Under the pieces are notes generated by a model, which did no database searches, had not been told where the DNA came from, and saw nothing but the letters and a program-made list of their open reading frames with translations. This document shows positions 1 through 6,820 of a DNA stretch of 49,145 bases, piece after piece. Each line of letters opens with the position of its first letter. The stretch's first letter is position 1. Position numbers and translations under genes: made by a program. The stretch comes from Microcaldota archaeon (GTDB lineage: Archaea > Micrarchaeota > Micrarchaeia > Micrarchaeales > Micrarchaeaceae): assembly GCA_030037495.1 (NCBI GenBank), contig JASHRG010000020.1:1-49145 (forward strand). Reading direction: 5' to 3'.

Positions 1-194
1 TCCTTTTTCCAGGCAGTAGCACTTTTCTTATTTAACGATCCAAAGAGGCCTTCTAATTGTGATATATCCCCTTTACTGCCTTTGCCCTTAATCAGTGCCT
101 CTATCGTTTTTGAGAATGATTCGTTCTTTTTCATTTTCTGCAGCTCACTGTATACGGTTTCTGATACAACTATTACTCTAGACACTGATCTCAT
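1..194 (-). CDS. VapB-like antitoxin, 3' end cut off by the window edge
   Basis: Reading from the ATG at 194 leftwards gives about 64 codons beginning MRSVSRVIVVSETVYSELQ. A serine/lysine-rich segment follows (KKNESFSKTIEALIKGKG), and the frame runs off the window edge. The pattern of a short beta strand (VIVVSE), then Y/L-rich helices and F(S/T)xxI, matches the archaeal DUF217/VapB antitoxin family and resembles the complete VapB at 17184-17399. Such proteins bind DNA as dimers and neutralise a PIN-domain RNase. The partner VapC would lie left of the window and cannot be seen. A perfect inverted repeat overlaps the start codon (193-218). The surroundings are AT-rich. Family assignment is by pattern only. 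Confidence 0.6.
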   Translation of the reverse strand, partial: MRSVSRVIVVSETVYSELQKMKKNESFSKTIEALIKGKGSKGDISQLEGLFGSLNKKSATAWKK

Positions 195-218
195 CTATAT
201 ATATTTCTATATATAGAT
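193..218. promoter_or_regulatory. Inverted repeat overlapping the vapB-like start (candidate autoregulatory operator)
   Basis: Two perfect 11-base arms (ATCTATATATA and its complement) are separated by TTTC. The repeat begins one base inside the start codon at 194. A TATA-like stretch (TTTTTATATC on the minus strand) lies at the upstream edge, so a bound dimer would cover the likely transcription start. The same geometry recurs at 17398-17423 before the second vapB. Confidence 0.55.
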
Positions 219-264
219 ATAAAAACCTTTCTATCTCAAATGGTCAATTCATATTGAGAGGTCA

Positions 265-324
265 AGCGTCCAGCCCACGCGAAGTGATGTGGACTTCATG
301 CATGTTTATATACCTGTCAATATA
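265..324. repeat. 60-base direct repeat, copy A (left of the fic cassette)
   Basis: This aligns without gaps to 1551-1610 with 50 of 60 identical bases, including the shared block AAGTGATGTGGACTTCATG. It contains a TATA-like TTTATATA and part of a GTCCAC/GTGGAC-type inverted repeat that is complete only in copy B. The two copies bracket the Cys-rich reading frame and fic. The region from 195 to 525 holds only this repeat and the small minus-strand frame at 344-544. Confidence 0.6.
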
Positions 325-343
325 TCAACATTCACGAATATAG

Positions 344-544
344 CTATTCTATTTCTTTTTTATGATTCTTAAACCATGTCTTAAATTGATTAGTGGTGCA
401 GCAACAGTCGCAGCCATGTCTAAAATCATTATATTCAGATTTTACTGTATGGCCTATTCCATGTTCGCAGACTATCTCTATGCGGCCGTCTGCTCTTCGA
501 TTGAATTTAAAAGTGTTTGGCGTAGCTATCCCGCTAAAAATGTT
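344..544 (-). pseudogene. Small Cys/His-rich reading frame without a normal start codon, overlapping the fic 3' end
   Basis: A 66-codon frame is open on the minus strand between a TAA at 545-547 and a TAG at 344-346. It overlaps the last codons of fic in another frame. It contains no ATG, GTG or TTG. The encoded residues look protein-like: RIEIVCEHGIGHTV, then HGCDCCCTTNQF, which is a plausible Cys/His metal-binding arrangement, then a basic helix FKTWFKNHKKEIE. It could be the remnant of a longer gene, a gene using a rare start (ATT at 541), or a frameshifted extension of fic. I do not recognise the family. The composition looks non-random, but only a protein search would establish that it is real. 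Confidence 0.35.
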
Positions 545-1467
545 TTAATTTGTTGGTAGTACTGTTTAAATGCAAATTCAACAAAATTTCTTGGATCTTC
601 AGTTTCGACCGACCTTATCAATGCATCAAAGTAGGCCTCTTTGTTAATAGAGATGTTAATCAACGGAAATTTGCTATCAAACAGTGTTTTATTGAATATT
701 AATCTACAGATTCTTTTGTTTCCGTCCAGAAATGGATGGATCATATATAATTGATAGTGCGCAATAGCCGCTTTTTCTACAGGATTAAGATCAGTATCAT
801 TGTACCATCGTAAGAATTTTTCAAGCAATTTGATAACCTTTTTATGTTCTGGTGGACGATATTTTAGCTCTCTGTCTCCAGAAGAGTCGAACGATCCTTT
901 TTTATATAGATACACTTGCTTCTTCCTAAAGTTTCCTGGGCTCTTTTGCTCGAATGTGGACATTATAGTATTATGAAGCTCAAGGATATACTCTCTATCA
1001 AGCTTGTGAGGCTTTTTTATTGATTCAACAGCACGCAACATATTCTTACTTATTTGTTCCCTTAAGGTCAACCCAGACGCCTTAACCAACGCGTTTGTAA
1101 CGTCAGTTAGATCTACGTCAACTTCCTCTGTTGTTAATGTGGTCAATGTAAATCTCACCATACTATCGATATCGTACTTTCTTCTTTTCGAATTTGTTAA
1201 TTTCTGATACTTCTTGTTAAATGCAGCACTAAAAAGCAGACTTTTAACGATCTCGTCTTTATCTACTAATGAACCAGAATAAGTTTTCCCAGATAATTTT
1301 TGTATGAGCCCTATTCTAAATATGTTTTCAATTTTTTCAAGTTCCTTTTCGGTAGGTTTTCTCGAGCCTATGTACTTGCTAAAACTCTTTGGTTTAGTTG
1401 CTACCCTATAACTCAAAAATGAGTAGTAGTAATTCCCTCCTCTAATCTTTTTAACAAGTAGCGCCAT
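526..1467 (-). CDS. Fic family protein (AMPylation-type domain)
   Basis: This 313-residue protein starts at an ATG. The C-terminal half is a Fic domain: SPGNFRKKQVYL near residue 176, the family's approach loop, and the catalytic motif HPFLDGNKRICR at 244-255. His244 is the catalytic base, Asp248 the metal ligand, and Lys replaces the second Gly of the common HPFxxGNGR form. Fic enzymes usually transfer AMP or another nucleotide group to Ser/Thr/Tyr of a target. The N-terminal 130 residues are basic and helical with no motif I can name. No antitoxin-like partner is evident unless the small Cys-rich frame that overlaps its 3' end is one. Four copies of an 11-base site lie directly upstream and enclose its TATA box. 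Confidence 0.85.
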   Translation of the reverse strand: MALLVKKIRGGNYYYSFLSYRVATKPKSFSKYIGSRKPTEKELEKIENIFRIGLIQKLSGKTYSGSLVDKDEIVKSLLFSAAFNKKYQKLTNSKRRKYDIDSMVRFTLTTLTTEEVDVDLTDVTNALVKASGLTLREQISKNMLRAVESIKKPHKLDREYILELHNTIMSTFEQKSPGNFRKKQVYLYKKGSFDSSGDRELKYRPPEHKKVIKLLEKFLRWYNDTDLNPVEKAAIAHYQLYMIHPFLDGNKRICRLIFNKTLFDSKFPLINISINKEAYFDALIRSVETEDPRNFVEFAFKQYYQQIKTFLAG

Positions 1468-1474
1468 AATATAA

Positions 1475-1549
1475 TTAGGTAGACAAAATATTTAAATCTG
1501 TCTACCTAACAGGTTAGGTAGACAAAATGTTACTTTAATGTCTACCTAA
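1475..1549. promoter_or_regulatory. fic promoter with four TTAGGTAGACA sites in alternating orientation
   Basis: TTAGGTAGACA occurs at 1475-1485 and 1514-1524, and its complement TGTCTACCTAA at 1499-1509 and 1539-1549. The sites form two convergent pairs with spacers of 13 and 14 bases. The minus-strand TATA-like ATTTAAATATTTT sits inside the first pair, about 20-30 bases before the fic ATG at 1467. This is the layout expected for a repressor that occludes the promoter. The regulator is not identified. Confidence 0.65.
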
Positions 1550-1550
1550 A

Positions 1551-1610
1551 AGCGCCCAGTCCACGTCAAGTGATGTGGACTTCATGAATATTTATATATG
1601 CATCAATATA
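1551..1610. repeat. 60-base direct repeat, copy B (right of the fic cassette)
   Basis: This copy matches 265-324 at 50 of 60 positions with no gaps. It contains a complete inverted repeat, GTCCAC and GTGGAC separated by ten bases, and a TATA-like TTTATATATG. It abuts the outermost operator site of the fic array and ends four bases before the stop codon of the next minus-strand gene. Confidence 0.6.
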
Positions 1611-1613
1611 CGT

Positions 1614-2246
1614 CTATACTTTCTTTGGCGCTCCTTCTACAGCAAGCCAAACGCAATCAGTATCTGCATAATATGCATGCCATGGATAGTTGCCTTTTTC
1701 ATCGTAGAATGGCTCATGTGTATATCCAGGGCTCATGAATACCTCTTGGTAGAGCATAGACCTATCTTCTTTGTAGAACTTTTGCATTCTGCCTATTCCA
1801 AATATCTGAGTGTGGATCTCCAGAAAGTCATTTGGATGTTTATGGATTCTGCAATCAGTACCTGCTGCTGCAAACCACAAATAAAACTTTAGCTTGCCTG
1901 CACTATCAACATCAGATTTCCATAGTCCTGTTTTTTTGAATTTTGCCAGGGGGTAAAGTTTGTATATATGTGTCCATTTTTTCTTTGCAAGGGCAGCATA
2001 TCTGAATGATTTCTGCGCAATAAAATCCGGTTTAATGTTTATGCAGATAAGTTTCTCTGCACTTGCAATTGTTACATTGGTAAAAATAGATGACTTCCAA
2101 GGCGTAAGCCAAACAGTTCCTACTTTTATTGGCTTCTTGCCTATGTTATAAACTATGGTCTTGCCTCTAATCTTGTGATTTCTAACTTTTTCTAGATACT
2201 GCACTTTAACAAAAGGCTCAGAAAACTTCAAAATTTTAGATTTCAT
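1614..2246 (-). CDS. Cupin-like hypothetical protein
   Basis: This 210-residue protein has no signal peptide or membrane segment. The C-terminal half has the look of a cupin-type beta barrel with a possible metal site. It contains HKHPNDFLEIHTQ, then HEPFYDEKGNYPWHAYYAD, and ends in hydrophobic strands (CVWLAVEG). The N-terminal half is also strand-rich, so a bicupin is possible. I cannot name a family or substrate. It stands alone on the minus strand with a TATA-like TTCTTATACATT upstream. It lies at the edge of the AT-rich accessory strip next to repeat copy B, so it may be horizontally acquired. Confidence 0.55.
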   Translation of the reverse strand: MKSKILKFSEPFVKVQYLEKVRNHKIRGKTIVYNIGKKPIKVGTVWLTPWKSSIFTNVTIASAEKLICINIKPDFIAQKSFRYAALAKKKWTHIYKLYPLAKFKKTGLWKSDVDSAGKLKFYLWFAAAGTDCRIHKHPNDFLEIHTQIFGIGRMQKFYKEDRSMLYQEVFMSPGYTHEPFYDEKGNYPWHAYYADTDCVWLAVEGAPKKV

Positions 2247-2348
2247 TTACACACTAAATTTGTTTATCTACTAATGTATAAGAACCCTCCTAGTTTAATG
2301 AAGTGGACCTGGAGTCCATTTTTGACGTTTTGTCGTCGATAAACCTTA

Positions 2349-2419
2349 TGGACTTGGCGGGAATCGCACCCGCGACTCCCCGTTGCGAACGGGGTATTTT
2401 ACTACTATACTACAAGCCC
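2349..2419 (-). tRNA. tRNA-Ala (anticodon CGC)
   Basis: The minus strand folds into a 71-base cloverleaf. The acceptor is GGGCTTG/CAAGTCC with the G3:U70 alanine identity pair and A73. The anticodon stem is CCCCG/CGGGG with loop TTCGCAA, and the T stem is GCGGG/CCCGC. CCA is not encoded. Oddities: the T loop is TGCGATT, giving G at position 55 instead of the near-universal U; the D loop (AGTAGTAAA) lacks adjacent GG; and the variable loop has only four bases. A TATA-like TTAAAATACTTG lies upstream at about 2430-2445. It reads GCG codons. Confidence 0.85.
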
Positions 2420-2473
2420 TCGAAGCATATCAAGTATTTTAAGGTTTATTATTATATCCTTATTGTTGGTGCC

Positions 2474-3892
2474 ATGGCTAGCGAGAAAAAGCCGCTGATA
2501 CCTGCTCATAAGAGGGCGGAGCTCGAGGCACTGCTCGGCAGGATCCTTAAGGATGTGAAGCCAACCGAGGCAGAGATGGGGCTGGCCACTCGATACGCAA
2601 ACGAGGTCATGCTGCGTTTGAAGAAGGTGGTGCCAGGCAACGTTGAGATACTCTCTGTGGGGTCTGTTGCAAGGGGCACGCAGCTGAGGGGCTCCTCAGA
2701 TATAGACATCTTCTTGTTGTTCCCCAAAGGCACTGCTGAAGACAAGATGGAGAAGAAGGGGCTTGCCCTGGCAAAGAAGATAGTAAAAAAAGGCAAAAGG
2801 GAATCATACCAGATAAAGTATGCGGAGCATCCATATCTTATGCTCACTTTCGAGGACGTAGGCCTCAAGGCAGACATAGTGCCAGCGTTCAAGATAAAGG
2901 ATGCATCAGAGAGGATTACTGCCGTTGACAGGACACAGCTGCACAATGTATTTGTTAACGACAATCTTAGCAGAGGGCAGAAAGACGACGTCATACTTCT
3001 CAAGGCATTCCTAAAGGCGCATGGAATATACGGAGCAGGAGCAAAGATCGAGGGATTCTCCGGCTACTTGTGCGAGCTGCTCATACATCATTATGGCTCA
3101 TTCATAGATGCGTTAATCGGAATGTCAATGCTGAAGCCCCCAGTGACAATCTTGCCAAGCTCAAGAAAGGAGTATAGATATCCATCAAAGGAGTCCATAG
3201 AGTTCATGAAAAAGTTTGACAAAAAGCTTGTCGTGATAGACCCAACTGACTCAAACAGGAACGTTGCAGCAGTCGTAAGCGACGAATCGCTTGCAAGGTT
3301 CGCGATAACATCAAGGATACTGCTCAAGAACCCAAGCTCAGGGGTCTTCTACGGCCCAAGCTACTCTGATGTCTACTCTGAGCGCAAGCTCTCAAGGATA
3401 AGAAAGGAACTGGACCTTAACATCTATGTGCTGCATTTTAGGACACCCGACATAGCAGAGGACATAATCTGGCAGCAGATCCGAAGGCTGGGGTCATCCC
3501 TATCAGGTATACTCCGAAAGAGCGGCTTCCACCCTGTGCTGGTGCTTGAAAACGTAGGCAATGGCGAGGCCATACTCTCGTTTTTCATTTCGAGAAGCTA
3601 TGCAAGCTATCTTGTCGTTGAGGGGCCGAGCGTATTCATGGAAGAATCAGCGGAACGCTTCATGCAGGCCCACTCGAAAAGCCTCGGAATGTTGTTCAAC
3701 AGCGATAGGATCACTTTCCTTGAAGAGCCAAGATTCAATGGCCCCAGGGAGGTGATCCAGGCATCGTTGCTGGACAAGCACCTGCTTCCCTCATATATAA
3801 AAAAGGAGCACATGAAGCTCCACATCAACACAATGCCTGAATCGGCGGCAAAGCTGCTCTACGATGCGTTCATGAGGAAGACAAGCCTATAA
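2474..3892 (+). CDS. cca: Archaeal CCA-adding enzyme (tRNA nucleotidyltransferase, class I)
   Basis: This enzyme adds or repairs the 3' CCA of tRNAs using CTP and ATP. All four tRNAs in this window lack an encoded CCA, which makes it essential here. The product has 472 residues, close to the usual archaeal length. The nucleotidyltransferase motif GSVARGTQLRGSSDIDIF spans residues 63-80, with Asp75 and Asp77 as metal ligands. The third carboxylate is Asp134 (KADIVPAF). The start at 2474 is chosen because the longer open frame would run through the antisense tRNA-Ala. A TATA-like stretch lies near 2450. It ends tail to tail with the kinase gene, whose stop codon abuts its own. Confidence 0.95.
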   Translation: MASEKKPLIPAHKRAELEALLGRILKDVKPTEAEMGLATRYANEVMLRLKKVVPGNVEILSVGSVARGTQLRGSSDIDIFLLFPKGTAEDKMEKKGLALAKKIVKKGKRESYQIKYAEHPYLMLTFEDVGLKADIVPAFKIKDASERITAVDRTQLHNVFVNDNLSRGQKDDVILLKAFLKAHGIYGAGAKIEGFSGYLCELLIHHYGSFIDALIGMSMLKPPVTILPSSRKEYRYPSKESIEFMKKFDKKLVVIDPTDSNRNVAAVVSDESLARFAITSRILLKNPSSGVFYGPSYSDVYSERKLSRIRKELDLNIYVLHFRTPDIAEDIIWQQIRRLGSSLSGILRKSGFHPVLVLENVGNGEAILSFFISRSYASYLVVEGPSVFMEESAERFMQAHSKSLGMLFNSDRITFLEEPRFNGPREVIQASLLDKHLLPSYIKKEHMKLHINTMPESAAKLLYDAFMRKTSL

Positions 3893-4468
3893 CTAGAGCC
3901 CGTACTTGTTCCCGGATTTAATCAAACTAGTAAGCCCATGCAGCTCATCAATTATCTCCAGCTTTGGCCTTTTTGCCCTTGAGCCTTTTGACACTGAAAC
4001 AATGTATTTTATCAGTTTCCTCTTGTCTGCATCTGTCCCAGCTTCATAAAGCTCCGAGCATTTTCCAGAGATTCTTGTTCCGCAGTAGTCGATTGCTTCA
4101 GACGCAATGTTCTCGACCATCATCTCCCTAGGATACTTCCTTTTTTCAAGCCTTTTCACAAGCTCGCCAAGCCTGCATCTCGTAACGACTGCAATCCTGT
4201 ACCTTAGCCTAAGCTCTGGCGCAAGATGCCCCACAAGTATCACGGTGCATGTTTTCTTTTTCCTGAGAAGCCCGGCCACATTCCTGTTAAGCCTTCCCAG
4301 GTCCACTATCATAGTACCGAATCTGTCCTTTTTTGAGTAGAGTCTATATCTCTTCACAAGCTCGTTTATTTCTATAATCAAGGAATCGCCCAGCGACTTG
4401 CCCAGCCTCCTGGCAAACGTGCTCTTGCCGCTGCCAGGCGTTCCTGTCACTGCTATCAAAAGCCCCAT
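3893..4468 (-). CDS. Fap7-like adenylate kinase / nucleotide kinase
   Basis: This 191-residue P-loop kinase has Walker A GTPGSGKS near residues 8-15. EINELVKRY follows in the NMP-binding region, and an HLAPELR-type segment corresponds to the HL(L/S)H motif of this family. Archaeal and eukaryotic Fap7-type proteins are adenylate kinases that also help the final cleavage of small-subunit rRNA through ribosomal protein uS11. The start is set at MGLLIAVTGTPG. Upstream residues in the open frame overlap the divergent DUF357 gene and its promoter. The basic C-terminal tail (KGSRAKRPKLEII) is unremarkable. Confidence 0.8.
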   Translation of the reverse strand: MGLLIAVTGTPGSGKSTFARRLGKSLGDSLIIEINELVKRYRLYSKKDRFGTMIVDLGRLNRNVAGLLRKKKTCTVILVGHLAPELRLRYRIAVVTRCRLGELVKRLEKRKYPREMMVENIASEAIDYCGTRISGKCSELYEAGTDADKRKLIKYIVSVSKGSRAKRPKLEIIDELHGLTSLIKSGNKYGL

Positions 4469-4520
4469 GAAATTCGTAATCTTATTAAATTCCAAGTTAA
4501 TAATCCATACGGTCGCTTTT

Positions 4521-4769
4521 ATGAAGGAAGACGATGCAGCAACAAGGAAGCGCATAGAGAAGGACATACGGGGCTTTTATGCAAACCTTGCAAAAATCTC
4601 ATCGCTCGGCCACGAGAAACAGGCCATGAAGGTAATAGAAATGTCAAAGATGTACGCAAGCGACTCAAGCAGCTACCTTGAGAAGGGCGACCTCTACACA
4701 GCGTTCTCGTGCATATCATACGCGCACGGGCTCCTCGACGCAATACTCGAGCTAAATGACCAGAAGTAG
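4521..4769 (+). CDS. DUF357 family protein
   Basis: This is a small helical protein of 82 residues. Residues 15-80 carry the pattern of archaeal DUF357: a long amphipathic helix, then KMYASDSSSYLEKGDLYTAF, then ISYAHGLLDAILEL. The function of the family is unknown; it is conserved in Archaea and often sits near RNA-modification genes. The start is MKEDDAATRKR, because earlier in-frame codons lie antisense inside the neighbouring kinase gene. Its last 14 bases overlap the ATG of trm1, implying translational coupling. Confidence 0.8.
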   Translation: MKEDDAATRKRIEKDIRGFYANLAKISSLGHEKQAMKVIEMSKMYASDSSSYLEKGDLYTAFSCISYAHGLLDAILELNDQK

Positions 4770-5862
4770 TGTTCCAATGTACAGTGAAGGAAAGGCGAAG
4801 ATAAAATATCACGGAGCTGCGTTCCTGAACCCAAGCGCAAAGTTTCTTAGGGATCTCAGCGTCGCGTTCATCGCGCAGTCCGCAAAGAGAAGCACAAGGA
4901 TACTGGACCCGACAGGAGCAACCGGGATTCGTGGAATAAGGTTTTATCTCGAGACAAAGTCAAGGAGCATAACGATAATTGACATAAACAAAAAAGCGGC
5001 GAACATGGCAGCAAGAAACGCGAAGTTCAACGGGGTCAGGGCAAAAGTGCTCCACACAAGCATACAGGAATTCTCAAGCGCCAAAAGAGACAAGTTTTCA
5101 GTCATAGACCTGGACCCGTTCGGCGGCTGCACCCCGTACATAAACGACCTAATGAGGATATCAAAGAACGGCACATGCCTGCTTGCTACAGCAACAGACA
5201 CGGCTGTGCTCTGCGGAGCCCACGAGAAGGCGTGCGTCAAGATATACGACGCAAAGCCCATGCACAACGAACTTTGCCATGAGGTCGGTATAAGGATACT
5301 CCTTGGGTACATAGCAAGGGTGGCAGCGCAGTTCAACTACGGGATAAAGGTGATAATGGCCCTTTCATACCTGCACTACATGAAGGTGTTCGTGAAGCTC
5401 GAGTACGGCGCAGAAAAGTCAATGAATTCCGTAAACAACCTTGGGTACGCATTCTACTGCAACGCCTGCGGCGCCAGGAGCATTGAAAAGGGGATGTTCC
5501 CGCGCAATGCTGCCTGCGGTTTCTGCAAGGCCAGGCTAGCCATTGCAGGCAAGCTCTGGGCAGGGCCAATCAAGGATCAGGTTTCCATAAAGCAGATGCT
5601 TGACTTTTTCATTGAGAACAAAATGGACAAAAACGAGATAAAGGTGCTTGACATGCTATACAACGAGCCCGAGGTTCCCCTATACTACTCAATACCCAGG
5701 GCAACAAGCAGGCTCAGGCTACAGTCTGTAAGCCCATCAAGCGTGGTTGAGAGGCTGAGGCAGATGGGCTTTCTCGCAGCCAGGACGCACTTCGATGATT
5801 CAAGCGTAAAGACGAACGCCACCATAAGGGATATAAACACCGTACTTGCTCCAAAAAAGTGA
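4756..5862 (+). CDS. trm1: tRNA (guanine(26)-N2)-dimethyltransferase Trm1
   Basis: This SAM-dependent enzyme makes m2,2G at position 26 of tRNA. The product has 368 residues. The SAM-binding motif is DPTGATGIRG at 51-60, followed by an acidic strand end (ITIIDINKKA), and the catalytic DPFG is at 120-123. A zinc site is formed by CNACG and CGFC near 239-256. A helical C-terminal domain (SVVERLRQMGF) probably contacts the tRNA. The first ATG overlaps the DUF357 stop; an ATG at 4777 (MYSEGKAK) is an alternative start. In this window tRNA-Leu and tRNA-Thr carry G26 and are candidate substrates. Confidence 0.93.
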   Translation: MTRSSVPMYSEGKAKIKYHGAAFLNPSAKFLRDLSVAFIAQSAKRSTRILDPTGATGIRGIRFYLETKSRSITIIDINKKAANMAARNAKFNGVRAKVLHTSIQEFSSAKRDKFSVIDLDPFGGCTPYINDLMRISKNGTCLLATATDTAVLCGAHEKACVKIYDAKPMHNELCHEVGIRILLGYIARVAAQFNYGIKVIMALSYLHYMKVFVKLEYGAEKSMNSVNNLGYAFYCNACGARSIEKGMFPRNAACGFCKARLAIAGKLWAGPIKDQVSIKQMLDFFIENKMDKNEIKVLDMLYNEPEVPLYYSIPRATSRLRLQSVSPSSVVERLRQMGFLAARTHFDDSSVKTNATIRDINTVLAPKK

Positions 5863-5964
5863 TTGCTCACTTCCGCTTCTCAAGGGTATTTACATGGGTC
5901 GCAAAAGGCTTAAATACCTGCTTCACTGCTAAAATCATGTACATCAGCGCCTGGGTGGGTGAAG

Positions 5965-6390
5965 ATGGATAGGGAGATACAAACCTGTATGACTGGGGAG
6001 GGTATGGAAGAATTTGCAGAGAGCGAGCGCTGCAAAAAATGCGGAATGGAGGTATATCCATTCTCAAAAAAGTACTCGGTCAGCAGCGGCGACTACTTCT
6101 GCATCAAGTGCGCGGAGAAGGCTGACAGGGACTACCTGATAAAGAACAGCTGCTCTGTCTGCAAGAGGCTTCTTGACAGAGGCGAGGTCAAGATAGTGAT
6201 GCCATCCAAGATCTATGGCGCAGAGCGCATGCCAGTCATAGACAGGCTCATTTGCATGGGCTGTTACAGGAGAATGGGCTCAAGAAGCATGGACAGGAGG
6301 TCATTCAGACATAAGATATCCCAGATAAGGCTTGGCATAAGGAAGGGCTTTGCCAAGAGGGCAATGCAAAGGCAACCCAGCCAAACTTAG
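5965..6390 (+). CDS. Zinc-ribbon protein of unknown function
   Basis: This 141-residue protein has several paired-cysteine motifs: CKKCG, CIKCA, CSVCK and CMGC. Together they would form two treble-clef or LIM-like zinc modules. A strongly basic C-terminal tail follows (MDRRSFRHKISQIRLGIRKG), suggesting nucleic-acid or ribosome binding. I do not recognise a named family. The ATG at 5965 has GGTGA about five bases upstream; a GTG at 5959 is the alternative. A TATA-like TTAAATAC near 5910 gives it its own promoter. It is followed, tail to tail, by the GNAT gene. Confidence 0.6.
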   Translation: MDREIQTCMTGEGMEEFAESERCKKCGMEVYPFSKKYSVSSGDYFCIKCAEKADRDYLIKNSCSVCKRLLDRGEVKIVMPSKIYGAERMPVIDRLICMGCYRRMGSRSMDRRSFRHKISQIRLGIRKGFAKRAMQRQPSQT

Positions 6391-6394
6391 TCTA

Positions 6395-6811
6395 TCATCT
6401 GCCATCTGTGGCTTTAGCTGCTGCTGCAAAGAACCTAGGATTATGCTTCTGCGAGTATACGCTTAAAGAGGTTACTCTGTGTGCTTTTTGTAGTTTTCTT
6501 CTAAGAGCTCCAAGAAGTGCTGTCCCTATCCCTAGCCCTCTGTGCTGTGGGTCAACCGTCAAGCCATCTGCCGCGCCTTCGCCGTTATCAAGCCATCCAA
6601 ATATAGAACCAACCACGCCAGCATCTTGGACTGCAACAAAACAAAGGCCCTTCCCCTCGTTGCTGAGGAGAGTCATGAATGCCTGTTCTGTAAACCCTTC
6701 TCTTAGCATACTCTCTTGTTTCAACAACGCCCTGATCTTAGGAAAATCTCCAGGAACAGCCTCCCTTATCCTAAGTTCTGCTCTAGGCAAAGGCCTAGGT
6801 TTATGTACCAT
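6395..6811 (-). CDS. GNAT family N-acetyltransferase
   Basis: This 138-residue GNAT-fold protein has the acetyl-CoA motif A (LTVDPQHRGLGIGTALL) near 84-100, including the Q-x-x-G-x-G core. The earlier strands (LCFVAVQDAGVVGSIFGW) match motif D. The substrate cannot be predicted. It begins nine bases after the stop of the C39-like gene and is probably co-transcribed with it. In many bacteria a GNAT domain and a C39-like domain are fused in one protein, so the pair likely works together. The ATG at 6811 is preferred over the TTG one codon earlier. Confidence 0.8.
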   Translation of the reverse strand: MVHKPRPLPRAELRIREAVPGDFPKIRALLKQESMLREGFTEQAFMTLLSNEGKGLCFVAVQDAGVVGSIFGWLDNGEGAADGLTVDPQHRGLGIGTALLGALRRKLQKAHRVTSLSVYSQKHNPRFFAAAAKATDGR

Positions 6812-6820
6812 CAAACCAAG

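Noticed and set aside
362-559. Plus-strand 65-codon reading frame
   Set aside because: It is antisense to the end of fic and to the Cys-rich frame, and shows no ribosome binding site or recognisable protein pattern.
2303-2335. Small hairpin TGGAC-CTGGA-GTCCA followed by T's as a terminator
   Set aside because: The stem is only five bases and no plus-strand transcript is expected to end here; archaeal terminators do not need hairpins.
2303-2473. N-terminal extension of the CCA-adding enzyme from an ATG at 2303
   Set aside because: It would translate through the antisense tRNA-Ala; the residues do not resemble the family, whereas those from 2474 do.
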